64,000 nucleotides of DNA from Sphingomonas hengshuiensis (lineage in GTDB: Bacteria; Pseudomonadota; Alphaproteobacteria; Sphingomonadales; Sphingomonadaceae), in NCBI RefSeq assembly GCF_000935025.1, contig NZ_CP010836.1:186001-250000 (forward strand), given 5' to 3'. A program made the translations under genes and the position numbers. The notes beneath the pieces are model-generated. The model ran no database searches. It worked only from the letters and a program-made list of their open reading frames with translations, and was not told where the DNA came from. This document shows positions 26,656 through 34,481 of the stretch, piece after piece. Numbering within the stretch: position 1 is the stretch's first letter; the number at the start of each line of letters is the position of its first letter.

Positions 26656-26997
26656 CTACTTTGGCTCAGCTTCTTTTCCTTCCGCTGCTTCTCGGGCAGC
26701 GCGATCGAGGCGCTCGAAAAGCGTTTCATTGGAGTGCTGGATGTGAGCAAGGCGCCGTTGCGTGGCCCTTGTTACCGCTTCGTCGATCATGCCATACAGC
26801 TCGTCCCGATAGCAGGGCAGCGGTTCGCGAGTTGCAAAAAAGGCCATTGCGGCGTTGAAAATTGCCACGCGGGTCGCTTCCCGAACACCGTCCTCATATC
26901 CTGCGGATCGCTGGCCCTGCATCAGCCTGTGGATGTGCCGCTCTTGCTCGCGTGCAGCGGGGTCGAAGCGAGCCTTTCTGAGACTTTTATGCCTCAT
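26656..26997 (-). CDS. Hypothetical protein
   Basis: 113 residues from the ATG at 26997, which overlaps the upstream gene's stop (ATGA), so the two are co-translated. Charged and helical throughout (FDPAAREQERHIHRLMQGQR, ERLDRAAREAAEGKEAEPK at the end). No signal or membrane segment. Its C-terminus resembles a short coiled coil. Function unknown; typical of small genes in plasmid-derived islands. Confidence 0.6.
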   Translation of the reverse strand: MRHKSLRKARFDPAAREQERHIHRLMQGQRSAGYEDGVREATRVAIFNAAMAFFATREPLPCYRDELYGMIDEAVTRATQRRLAHIQHSNETLFERLDRAAREAAEGKEAEPK

Positions 26998-27533
26998 GGC
27001 TCTTCTCCAAGAGCGGCAGCAAGGACCACGCTGACACCATATGCGACCGGCAACTCGGCGTGGGGCATGACAACGGCGGGCGGGGCTATTTCTGCCATTT
27101 CCGGCGGCCAACCGCCTTGTTCGCTCCCCTGCTCCGCCCAAATTTTTACGTCACGGGGCAGTTGATCATAATACGCCCACATGCGGGCTTTGCTATTCGC
27201 GAGCTCGTCTTCTGCCTGCTGGATCCGAGTGACCAGCGCGTGGGCTTTTGGACGAAGCTTTTCGATCTTAGCGGGCGCCGCCCTGTAGCTATTCTTCGTT
27301 GCGCGCAACTTGGCCCGGTAGGTTTGCACGGCCGGCGGCGGCTGACCGTAATCCGCAGCTAGCTCGTCATATTGCTCATAGAAGGAATTGCCGCGCACGA
27401 TCGCGCGAGCAACTACAGCCTCGGCTAACTCGGCCGGAAGCACCGCTTCGACTTCGTCTTCGGTGATCGCCTCATTTGCACGAGCACGGTTGAGCAGCGC
27501 CGCAAAAGCGGCGCGTTCTGCATCACTGTACAT
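26994..27533 (-). CDS. Hypothetical protein
   Basis: 179 residues, ATG at 27533. Helical central part rich in Lys/Arg and Glu (TYRAKLRATKNSYRAAPAKI, HALVTRIQQAEDELANSKAR), suggesting a coiled coil, and a Pro/Ala-rich C-terminus. It overlaps the next gene by four bases and lies 48 bp after the 330-residue hypothetical gene, so the three probably form one transcript. No known family recognised. Confidence 0.6.
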   Translation of the reverse strand: MYSDAERAAFAALLNRARANEAITEDEVEAVLPAELAEAVVARAIVRGNSFYEQYDELAADYGQPPPAVQTYRAKLRATKNSYRAAPAKIEKLRPKAHALVTRIQQAEDELANSKARMWAYYDQLPRDVKIWAEQGSEQGGWPPEMAEIAPPAVVMPHAELPVAYGVSVVLAAALGEEP

Positions 27534-27581
27534 TGTTGAACTCCCATAGGGCGGGGAGGGCTCGCGCCCTCCCCCGCACGC

Positions 27582-28574
27582 TCACGCCGCTGCGCCGACC
27601 TGGCTCTCATCACTCGAAGTGATGGCATCCCCGGCAACTTGTACCTCGCGTGGAAACGAGAAGTCACCATCACGTTCGAACACGGTCAGCCTGCGGCTGA
27701 GCTGCCTCTCCGCCTCGCGAGCACCGATGTAATCGCCCTGGGCAGCAAGCGCGGCTAGCAGGCTTTCGATGTCATCGGGGCCATGCTTGTCCAAATTGGC
27801 CACGGCAAGCTTCATCGCGGCTTCCGAACGCCACTCGCGAAACTGCTGTACCATTGGCTTAGCGATGGTCGACCATGCGCGCGCGCTATCCGACTGATTG
27901 ACGCCGCGAACCTGCCATTCGCCGGTCTTGGCATCGTACTGGGCAACTAGGCCAAGCATCTGCCGGTCCCGAGGATCCGTAGCCAAGGTGCCGCAAAAGG
28001 TGGCCAGTGGCGCTTGGGTCCTAGCGAGCCAAGCGATAGCCGCACGGCTCTCCTCTTCGTCCCATGCAGCGGACGGATCACCGTTCTGCTGCCTATCCAG
28101 GGCTTCGAGGGCACTCAAGAACCGCAAGGTCTTGTCCTTGCCGCCGGCCGCTACGACGAGCGAGAACCCCGCGACGTTGGTCGCGAAATCCCCTGCCTTC
28201 CAGCCAAGCGTTTGAGCAGCGCGGAAGGCCTTTCCGTATTTCCACGCGCTTCGGGCCGCTTCAAGCTTCCCCCTCTTGCTCTTCTTTCCGAACATCAACC
28301 GAACGGGGGCGCTGTGGGGGTTTTCGAGAACACCGGGCGCATTGGTCCCGTAATGCGCGCAGAGCTGCCCAAGCACTGCCATATCAGACGTAAGCCTCAG
28401 GCTGACCGAATAGGCCTCCCCGAGCATTTCGAACAAGCGTTCACGGGTAGCAATCTCAAATTGCTCCTTATGGCCGTCCTTACCCGAATGCGCTGAGTTG
28501 TACGCAGAGAGCGTATTATGGAAGTCGGAAATCAGCTTGACGCCAGCGTTCAAGTGTAAAGATTTGTTTTTCAT
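27582..28574 (-). CDS. Hypothetical protein
   Basis: 330 residues from the ATG at 28574, preceded by GGAG at a spacing of seven. The frame extends upstream but that part overlaps a tRNA-like sequence and has no start signal. Mixed alpha/beta protein with no motif I can name (KLISDFHNTLSAYNSAHSGK; FSLVVAAGGKDKTLRFLSAL; acidic C-terminus SSDESQVGAAA). Could be a DNA-associated protein of the plasmid type. Probably the first gene of a three-gene unit. Confidence 0.65.
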   Translation of the reverse strand: MKNKSLHLNAGVKLISDFHNTLSAYNSAHSGKDGHKEQFEIATRERLFEMLGEAYSVSLRLTSDMAVLGQLCAHYGTNAPGVLENPHSAPVRLMFGKKSKRGKLEAARSAWKYGKAFRAAQTLGWKAGDFATNVAGFSLVVAAGGKDKTLRFLSALEALDRQQNGDPSAAWDEEESRAAIAWLARTQAPLATFCGTLATDPRDRQMLGLVAQYDAKTGEWQVRGVNQSDSARAWSTIAKPMVQQFREWRSEAAMKLAVANLDKHGPDDIESLLAALAAQGDYIGAREAERQLSRRLTVFERDGDFSFPREVQVAGDAITSSDESQVGAAA

Positions 28575-28630
28575 GGCATTTCTCCGTGCAGATTGGCTCT
28601 GCAGGGCCCGTCCGAGTACATTCACTCGGT

Positions 28631-28704
28631 TGGAGGCGCTTGATGGACTCGAACCATCCCATTCGCGGGCAGCGGATTCCCACGAACTAACAACCAGCAG
28701 CGCC
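28631..28704 (-). ncRNA. tRNA-like sequence (possibly degenerate tRNA)
   Basis: Read on the minus strand, 74 nt begin GGCGCTG and end AAGCGCC-T-CCA, giving six acceptor pairs and an encoded CCA. A perfect T arm is present (GATGG-TTCGAGT-CCATC) with a 5-nt variable region, and a 6-bp CGTGGG/CCCGCG stem where the anticodon arm should be, but with a 9-nt loop. The D arm is not formed. Either a decayed tRNA, an element-borne tRNA-like structure in the leader of the downstream gene, or chance resemblance. Confidence 0.35.
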
Positions 28705-29101
28705 AGGCGAACGCGGTTGTTCGCCAAACTAGATTTCCAAATCAACAATGTGAAAGAGCGCGGGTTGCCCCGGAGCGGCCCAAATACCAGAGTTTTCTGC
28801 ACGGTCAAGCGGAAGGATGGTAGTGATGAAGATAGTGACGACCATTCGTCACTGTAAGTGAGGTGCTTCGTAGGGACCGTTAGGCTTGAGAAAGAAGTCG
28901 CTTGGCAAATAAGCGATAGAATTAATAAGCAGTTCCAAGAAACTGATCACGTTAGTCAAAATTTGTGCCGTACGATACGCGTTTATTGATCGTATTCTCT
29001 GGTTCTGAAGGAATAATTATTTCTTGAAGTCGACGTGATCTTCGGTCGTACTTCTGGAAAAAGGCAATATCGCATCGGCATCAACCACGAAGGAGATGCC
29101 G
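28705..29101. other. Gene-free, AT-richer intergenic stretch
   Basis: About 400 bp without a supported gene, between divergent transcription units. From 28880 to 29060 it is clearly richer in A and T than the surroundings, consistent with promoters. AAGGAG directly ahead of 29096 serves as the ribosome-binding site of the next gene. No repeats or strong hairpins noted. Confidence 0.5.
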
Positions 29102-29557
29102 ATGACTATCCTCAAGACCCTTACCCTCGCCGCTGCTAGCCCCGCGCGTGCGACCACGCCGGAACAGCGTCTGCGCGTGCGGCTGCTCGATCACCTCGCC
29201 GACCAGCGGGCACTGGCGGCGGCAGAGATCGCCGGTACGCCGTTCAACCCCACGCGGAAAGTCACGCGCACCGATGACGCGGGCAACAAAGTCCGAGTGG
29301 ACGCCCCGCGTCAGGTCCGAAAGGGGTGGTTTACCGATGCGACTGGCAAGCTGTTTTTCCAGGTCCGCTACGCTGGCAAGCCCTTGGACCTCGCCAAGGG
29401 CATGAACGCCGTGGCGGTCGCGGATACGGGGGCGCTGCCCGAAATGATCGGCACGATCATCGATGCCGTGAACGCGGGCGAACTCGATCCGCAGCTCACG
29501 GCGGCGAGCGCCGAGCGGAAGGCGAACTTCAAGCCTCGCGCCAAGAAGGCCGGCTGA
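29102..29557 (+). CDS. DUF6641 family protein
   Basis: 151 residues. The pattern MTILKTLTLAAASP, then RRLLDHLADQ-like helix, a KVTRTDDAGNK strand pair, KGWFTDATGKLFFQVRYAGK and an acidic helix before a Lys-rich tail matches what I recall of DUF6641, a family of unknown function common on plasmids and islands of alphaproteobacteria. The second ATG (29102) is chosen because AAGGAG lies six bases before it; the ATG at 29096 touches that motif. Coupled to the next gene by TGATG. Confidence 0.7.
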   Translation: MTILKTLTLAAASPARATTPEQRLRVRLLDHLADQRALAAAEIAGTPFNPTRKVTRTDDAGNKVRVDAPRQVRKGWFTDATGKLFFQVRYAGKPLDLAKGMNAVAVADTGALPEMIGTIIDAVNAGELDPQLTAASAERKANFKPRAKKAG

Positions 29558-29898
29558 TGCCCAAGGATTTGAGGCGGGCAGCGACAATTGCCCGCCTCAC
29601 TGAGGAGTTTCGCTTCACCGGTAGGGGCGGCGAGATGTACATGACCGCAGGCGTGGCGGCTCTACCGTTGGCAACGCAGCGGCTCATCATGGATACGGTG
29701 CAACTTCCGGGAGAATTCGGCCCCGACAACAATCCATATTTCGAGGGTGATTTCCAGGCCATGACCGTTCATGGGCACCGCGTTTTCTGGAAGATCGACT
29801 ACTATCCGCCCGACGACGATCCATCCCGCGATCCCGATCCGGCCGATCCCGCAGCCGTGAAGCGCGTCCTTACGATCATGCTCGCCGAGGAATATTGA
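29557..29898 (+). CDS. DUF3768 family protein
   Basis: 113 residues; its ATG overlaps the preceding stop by one base. Family marks: GGEMYMTAGVAALPLATQRL, FGPDNNPYFEGDFQAMTVHG, HRVFWKIDYYPPDDD and the end RVLTIMLAEEY. DUF3768 proteins are small, of unknown function, and almost always found on plasmids and integrative elements. Middle gene of a three-gene coupled unit. The link to the DUF6641 partner supports a plasmid origin for this part of the island. Confidence 0.8.
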   Translation: MPKDLRRAATIARLTEEFRFTGRGGEMYMTAGVAALPLATQRLIMDTVQLPGEFGPDNNPYFEGDFQAMTVHGHRVFWKIDYYPPDDDPSRDPDPADPAAVKRVLTIMLAEEY

Positions 29899-30077
29899 TG
29901 CGCCGCTACAACGTCCGCGACATCACCGATCGGCATTACCGCGCGCTCCGTGTCCTGCTCGCAACGCAACAGGCCGAGGCCCACATCGTAGTACGCAGCA
30001 AGCGGCCCTGGCCGTCGCGCATACCGCTGTCACCTCATGAGAATGTCGGCGATGTGGAGGGGGACGCGATCAACTAG
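29898..30077 (+). CDS. Small hypothetical protein
   Basis: 59 residues, MRRYNVRDITDRHYRALRVL onward, basic, with its ATG overlapping the DUF3768 stop by one base. That coupling is the main reason to call it a gene. The 3' end overlaps the convergent XRE gene by eight bases. No family recognised. Confidence 0.5.
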   Translation: MRRYNVRDITDRHYRALRVLLATQQAEAHIVVRSKRPWPSRIPLSPHENVGDVEGDAIN

Positions 30078-30312
30078 CTGGCGTGGCAGCAGGCGATTCT
30101 TCCAACAGCGCTCCCGGTTTTACGCCAAGTGCGACTGCAATTTTCTCGACAATATCCAGCGTAGGATTGCGCTTTCCGCTCTCTATTTCACTGAGGTAGC
30201 TGCGCTTCACATCTGCTTCGAACGCCAATTGCTCTTGGGTCCAGCCCTTCTCGCGCCGAGCCGATCGCACGTTTCGTCCAAATACTTCCGACAGCACCAT
30301 AATGGTGACCAT
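30070..30312 (-). CDS. XRE-type helix-turn-helix regulator
   Basis: 80 residues from the ATG at 30312 (another ATG at 30300 is possible; neither has a clear ribosome-binding site). Classic Cro/CI fold: FGRNVRSARREKGWTQEQLA, then FEADVKRSYLSEIESGKRNP and TLDIVEKIAVALGVKPGALL. A short Pro/Ala tail follows. Divergent from the lipoprotein gene; the paired inverted repeat in between (30340-30384) is the probable operator. Confidence 0.9.
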   Translation of the reverse strand: MVTIMVLSEVFGRNVRSARREKGWTQEQLAFEADVKRSYLSEIESGKRNPTLDIVEKIAVALGVKPGALLEESPAATPAS

Positions 30313-30339
30313 GAAGGCTGCCGCCGCACGCTCTATCCC

Positions 30340-30384
30340 CAATAGGGGACATTCCGCTTTACGCCGAGAGCGTTGATGCTAGTG
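30340..30384. promoter_or_regulatory. Perfect 12-bp inverted repeat, candidate XRE operator
   Basis: CAATAGGGGACA (30340-30351) and TGTCCCCTATTG (30373-30384) are perfect inverse copies separated by 21 bp. They lie between the divergent XRE and lipoprotein genes, 28 and 47 bp from the respective starts, where a repressor would block both promoters. Confidence 0.6.
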
Positions 30385-30431
30385 TCCCCTATTGTAGACA
30401 CATGCATAGTGCGTTGTTCAGGGGAGATAGA

Positions 30432-31043
30432 ATGCGGCAATTTGCAACGGTGGTGGCGGGCGTCTCCTTGGTCTTGGCTGTCGGTGGGTGTGGCGGCCAA
30501 TCCGTAAACGGCCAGGAGTTTGCGCTAGCGATTCCACAAGCGATGACAGAGTGCGTGGTTGCGATCGGAGTGCGAGAAAACTGGGCCAATCGCGTCGAAC
30601 GAAATATCGATGCTGGAACCCAATCCACGCCGTCATACGCGGTGTCGATAGCCGGATACGAGTTTGTCGCAAAGAAGTGCCGGAGAACGTTCGCCGACCT
30701 GGCGAAATTAAAACTGCCAAGTATCAGAAGCGGTGAACTGCGGGTCGAAATGGAGCGGGCGCTAGGCCAATGTAAGCAGGCCGCATTGGATGCTGCCGAC
30801 GCCGGCACGCGCAGCGCCCGGTTCGCCGATCAGACGGTCGGAGATCCACTCGCGACGCGCGAATTCTTAGACGCGGGGCGGCGCTTGCGATCAGTTTCTG
30901 CCGATCGCATTCGGCCGTGCATGCAGATAATGGGTGAGCTATCGCGAGCGGCGGGACTGCAAACTCCGACCGCCGAAGCGTTGACCAAGTTCTATATGGA
31001 GAGGCAGCGCGCGCTGACCGCAGAATTCGAGCGCGAACTGTAG
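30432..31043 (+). CDS. Putative lipoprotein
   Basis: 203 residues from the ATG at 30432, with GGGGAGA six bases upstream; an earlier in-frame start at 30402 lacks this and would bury the signal. The N-terminus MRQFATVVAGVSLVLAVGGC is a lipoprotein signal with the acylated Cys expected at residue 20. The mature part has several cysteines (MTECVVAI, KKCRRTF, LGQCKQA, RPCMQIM) and is mainly helical. No family recognised. Divergent from the XRE regulator. The 266 bp after it hold nothing I can identify. Confidence 0.7.
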   Translation: MRQFATVVAGVSLVLAVGGCGGQSVNGQEFALAIPQAMTECVVAIGVRENWANRVERNIDAGTQSTPSYAVSIAGYEFVAKKCRRTFADLAKLKLPSIRSGELRVEMERALGQCKQAALDAADAGTRSARFADQTVGDPLATREFLDAGRRLRSVSADRIRPCMQIMGELSRAAGLQTPTAEALTKFYMERQRALTAEFEREL

Positions 31044-31309
31044 GGAGAAACTACATGGATACCTTGGAGCGCTAACGAACCGCCGGGGTCCGCGCGTTCC
31101 TGACCACCCAAGACCGCTTGGCGCCCTTTTCGGCCATTCGAGCATTGCGGTCTGATCCCGAAAGCTGACGTGGAGCGGGCAGTCGCCTAGCACGGATGCC
31201 GGTTCAACTGCGACCGGCGCCCTGCGGTTTCACTGTCGAGCCTCCACAATGCGCTTGTCTCCGTCTCTAACGTAAGCGAGGTCTGAAGGCCGCCTTGCGG
31301 GCGGGGTCA

Positions 31310-32590
31310 TCAACGGGCTGATAGCCGCTCTTTGAGCGGGGCGGTGATGTCAGACGAGATCGGGTCATCTAGTGCTGACACCGGACCTGCGGCGGTCTCC
31401 GCGTCTGTCTTAACGATGATCATATCGGTAACGACGTGGTCCACCTCCACGTCCGGCTTGTTCACCACCTCCCACTCTCCTCGGATCCACATCGAGTAGA
31501 GTTCGAAGGGGTCGTTAGGATTCTGCGCGGGGTCGGCATAGGTGGCCGTCTCGACGTAGGGGATGCCGACCTTGAGGCGCTTTCCCGATATCTGGCCGTA
31601 TAGGTGATCGTAGCAGGCCAGCAGCACCGCGATCGACAGCAGCTTGGAAGAAAGCGGGGACACGAAAGCCTTGCATCCGCCGAGAACGTTGAGCGCCAGG
31701 CGATAGCGGTCCATCGCCTCGAACACCTGCTTGTAAGCCTCGAACGGGTTGTATTCACAGGCGAGCAAGATATTGCGGGGTTCGACTTGGAAGGTGTCGA
31801 ACAGCAGCTCACGATGTTCGTAGATGATCTCGTCTCCGCGGCGCGGAGAGCGGGATGGGAATGGCACGACGGGACAGATCTCGTCGGGCGTGACCTTCTG
31901 GTGAATCTTGTCGAGGCGGTCGCGCTGGTTCTCGCCGAGCACGGGAAACCAGACGTTGGGCAGATCCTTCGTGGTAAGAGCGGTGAGCTCACCGGAGAAG
32001 CCGCGTACGAACGAGACCTGATCGCGCAGCGACCCCTGACCGGCGCCGAGGTCGGCGGTGACGCTCTCGGCCGTGGTCACGTGCAGGTTCACGCACTTGT
32101 TGCCCTCGGGCGGGTGGTCGAGCCAGTATAGCAGTACAGCGACGCTGGTCATGGCGACCATGCGCGGCATCGCGCTGATGTCGACCACCACATCGTCATA
32201 GGCCATGGCGTCGCCCGCGGCGAGGATCTGCTCGTAGGTGGTGCGCGAGGCTATCGGATCCTCAAACGCACCGCCGAGGTCGATCAACACTTCCTTAACG
32301 CGATCTGCCGGGAACAGCTTGCCGAGACCCTCGACGTTGTCGTCCGTCCGCTGCCGCCGCAGCGCGCTGTCGTCCTGTCCATTGTGGAAGGCGAGCAGCC
32401 AAACGTCGACGTCGGCTCCAAGGGCGTGCAGGCGCCGTGCGGTCTCCAACGCCCTCACGTCGAAACCCTTCCCGACGACCAGCAGCAGGCGACGCTGGCG
32501 TTGGGCGAGATGGCGCTTCCAGAAGACGTCGAAATCCAGGTCGCTCGCCAGCGAGTAGGGATCCCAGCGCATCACTGCTTGGTCAGACAA
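31310..32590 (-). CDS. Unknown protein, third member of the PRTase-ATPase unit
   Basis: 426 residues from TTG at 32590, supported by GAGGAG at a spacing of seven and by an 8-bp overlap with the ATPase gene; an ATG at 32572 is the fallback. The N-terminus has a Rossmann-like beginning (QRRLLLVVGKGFDVRALETA, ~33-50), an LLAFHNGQDD loop and a YDDVVVDISAMPRMVAMTSV strand-turn (~131-150). The C-terminal half (ILLACEYNPFEAYKQVFEAM) is not recognised. Co-translation with the ATPase and PRTase implies one complex or pathway. Confidence 0.75.
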   Translation of the reverse strand: MSDQAVMRWDPYSLASDLDFDVFWKRHLAQRQRRLLLVVGKGFDVRALETARRLHALGADVDVWLLAFHNGQDDSALRRQRTDDNVEGLGKLFPADRVKEVLIDLGGAFEDPIASRTTYEQILAAGDAMAYDDVVVDISAMPRMVAMTSVAVLLYWLDHPPEGNKCVNLHVTTAESVTADLGAGQGSLRDQVSFVRGFSGELTALTTKDLPNVWFPVLGENQRDRLDKIHQKVTPDEICPVVPFPSRSPRRGDEIIYEHRELLFDTFQVEPRNILLACEYNPFEAYKQVFEAMDRYRLALNVLGGCKAFVSPLSSKLLSIAVLLACYDHLYGQISGKRLKVGIPYVETATYADPAQNPNDPFELYSMWIRGEWEVVNKPDVEVDHVVTDMIIVKTDAETAAGPVSALDDPISSDITAPLKERLSAR

Positions 32591-34481
32591 AGGTCGGCTC
32601 CTCTTCCTTGCCGCCGTATGCCTGCCAGGCCATCAGGTCTTTGATCTTTTTCTCCCGCCAGCCGCCGTATCCGAGCGGCAGGCCGAACTGCACGCAGAGC
32701 AACCGGTTCAGGTAGAAGACGACGAACTTCTTGTTTTTGTTGCTGTGGTCTAGCCGCGGGACGAGCAGGTTGTGCGCGACCAGCGAGGTGAGCACGTCGC
32801 GCAGGCCGCGAAGATGCTTGATCTGGTCGTCGGGTGTGTCGATCAGTGCCTCGCGGTCCTGCATCGTAATGCCGATGCCGGTCACGCCCGGCATGTAGGG
32901 CGCCGTCTCCCGGAAGGTCTGCGCGCGGCAGAACGTCCCAATCCCCTCGAGGAGCGTCTTGGCGTCTCGTCCGAGCGGAAGCCGGCGGGTCAGGTCGTCC
33001 CATCGGGCCTTGGCGACGCCCGTAATGATGCTGTGCTGCCGGTCGGCGTTCAGAGGCATGGGGTTGTCCCGGACGAACTGGATCTTGGCGGAGATCTCTT
33101 CGAACAGCTCGCCGGCCACAGCGAGATACTGCTCCACGTTGTAGGACGACACATCCGCGATCGTGTCGCGGCCGAAGTAGATTGGCGCACCGATCTCGGT
33201 GCGCACGAAGTGCTCGGCGGCCCGCGCGGCGCCGCTGCTTCCGCGCTTGTCGAGCTCGTCAGTCGACAGGGACACGAAGTCGAACGCCTGCTGCTGGTTC
33301 CGCATGTCTCGCGCGATTAGGATCTCGGCCATCCGCCATTGGACGGCCTTCTCCACCGCGCTGCCTTTCTTCGCGCGCGCGGCGTCGAGCCAGAGGTCAT
33401 AGCGTGGCGACGAGCCCTTCGCCGCAACGATCCGCGTCTCGATGGCGGCACACGCTTCCTCGAACTTCGGCGCCCATACCGTAAGGTCGTCGCCGTCCGA
33501 GATCAGGGTGAACAGGTCCCGATCTCCGAAGTTGTCGGCCTTCGCGGCGCGCAGCTGGGCGATATTCTCGACGAAGCGGGAATAGGCCACCCCGCGCTTG
33601 TCGCTCCACTGCCGCTCGAGCTGAATCACCCCGCTATAGTCGCGGTTCTCGAGCGCCCCTTCGGAAAGCAAATCCTTGTGCGTGAGGGTTTCCAGCCGCT
33701 CGGCGATCCAGACGCCGCACTTGGCACGGGCCGCCGTTACAAAGTCGAGAAGCGATCGCCGCTGACCGGCGGAGAGGGTCTGGAGCTCGTCGAAGAGCAG
33801 CACGCGTCTGACGACCACGTCTCCGAACGGTTCGGTGATGCGGGAGTTGGCGAACCACTTCAGGCCATCGAGCCGGGCGTGTCCTCCGTGGACCGGCCGC
33901 GGCTCTCCGAGGACGTCCATGCGGCCGTAGAAGTCCGTCTCGATCTGCGACGCCCAAGCGAAGAGCTCATCGCCGGTCGCGGACGCCGGAATAGTGCTTC
34001 CGGACTCCGGCTCCCACTCGAACCTGATATGGCGGAGATCACGGGGGAACGGTCGACCCAGCCTCTCAAGCACGGCGCGCAGCGTCGCGATCACGATGCG
34101 CGAGTTGACGAGCTCGCGGAAGAGGGAGTTGCCGCGGTCGAACGCGGCCAGTTCGCGAAACTCGCTCGTGAACTCCACCATGGTGCCCAGAAGTTCTGCC
34201 CCATCCGGACCGATGGCGCCGACCGAGCGCAGCGCCTCCTGCGTCGCCTTGACCGCCGAACTGCCACTGGCCAGCGAATTGGCGAGGCCGAGCGGTCGCG
34301 GGGTCATCAGACGCAGAAACGTGGTCTTCCCGCCACCCGGCGCGCTGCGGAGGAAGGAGACGCTGCCCCATGGATCGTTGATGTTGTGGACGAGATCGAT
34401 CGCGCCGGCGCCGAAGAGCCGCACGAACTCCTCGTCCGACGTCGCCTTCTGCGACGCGCTGATACGAAAGGGGTTTCTCAC
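32583..34481 (-). CDS. ORC/CDC6-like P-loop ATPase
   Basis: 632 residues from the GTG at 34481, which overlaps the PRTase stop in a GTGA junction and places NPFRIS at the N-terminus as in relatives. Walker A: SAPGGGKTT (46-54). Walker B: VLLFDELQTL (227-236). The C-terminal half looks helical with a winged-helix-like end (RGLRDVLTSLVAHNLLVPRL). From memory, ORC/CDC6-like ATPases of this type accompany phosphoribosyltransferase-like proteins in predicted bacterial conflict systems. Likely the sensor or switch of the unit. Confidence 0.8.
   Translation of the reverse strand: MRNPFRISASQKATSDEEFVRLFGAGAIDLVHNINDPWGSVSFLRSAPGGGKTTFLRLMTPRPLGLANSLASGSSAVKATQEALRSVGAIGPDGAELLGTMVEFTSEFRELAAFDRGNSLFRELVNSRIVIATLRAVLERLGRPFPRDLRHIRFEWEPESGSTIPASATGDELFAWASQIETDFYGRMDVLGEPRPVHGGHARLDGLKWFANSRITEPFGDVVVRRVLLFDELQTLSAGQRRSLLDFVTAARAKCGVWIAERLETLTHKDLLSEGALENRDYSGVIQLERQWSDKRGVAYSRFVENIAQLRAAKADNFGDRDLFTLISDGDDLTVWAPKFEEACAAIETRIVAAKGSSPRYDLWLDAARAKKGSAVEKAVQWRMAEILIARDMRNQQQAFDFVSLSTDELDKRGSSGAARAAEHFVRTEIGAPIYFGRDTIADVSSYNVEQYLAVAGELFEEISAKIQFVRDNPMPLNADRQHSIITGVAKARWDDLTRRLPLGRDAKTLLEGIGTFCRAQTFRETAPYMPGVTGIGITMQDREALIDTPDDQIKHLRGLRDVLTSLVAHNLLVPRLDHSNKNKKFVVFYLNRLLCVQFGLPLGYGGWREKKIKDLMAWQAYGGKEEEPTFV

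Noticed and set aside
26400..26750. 116-codon minus-strand frame
   Set aside because: No start signal, low-complexity Arg/Ser content, and it crosses a repeat-rich spacer and the end of a better supported gene.
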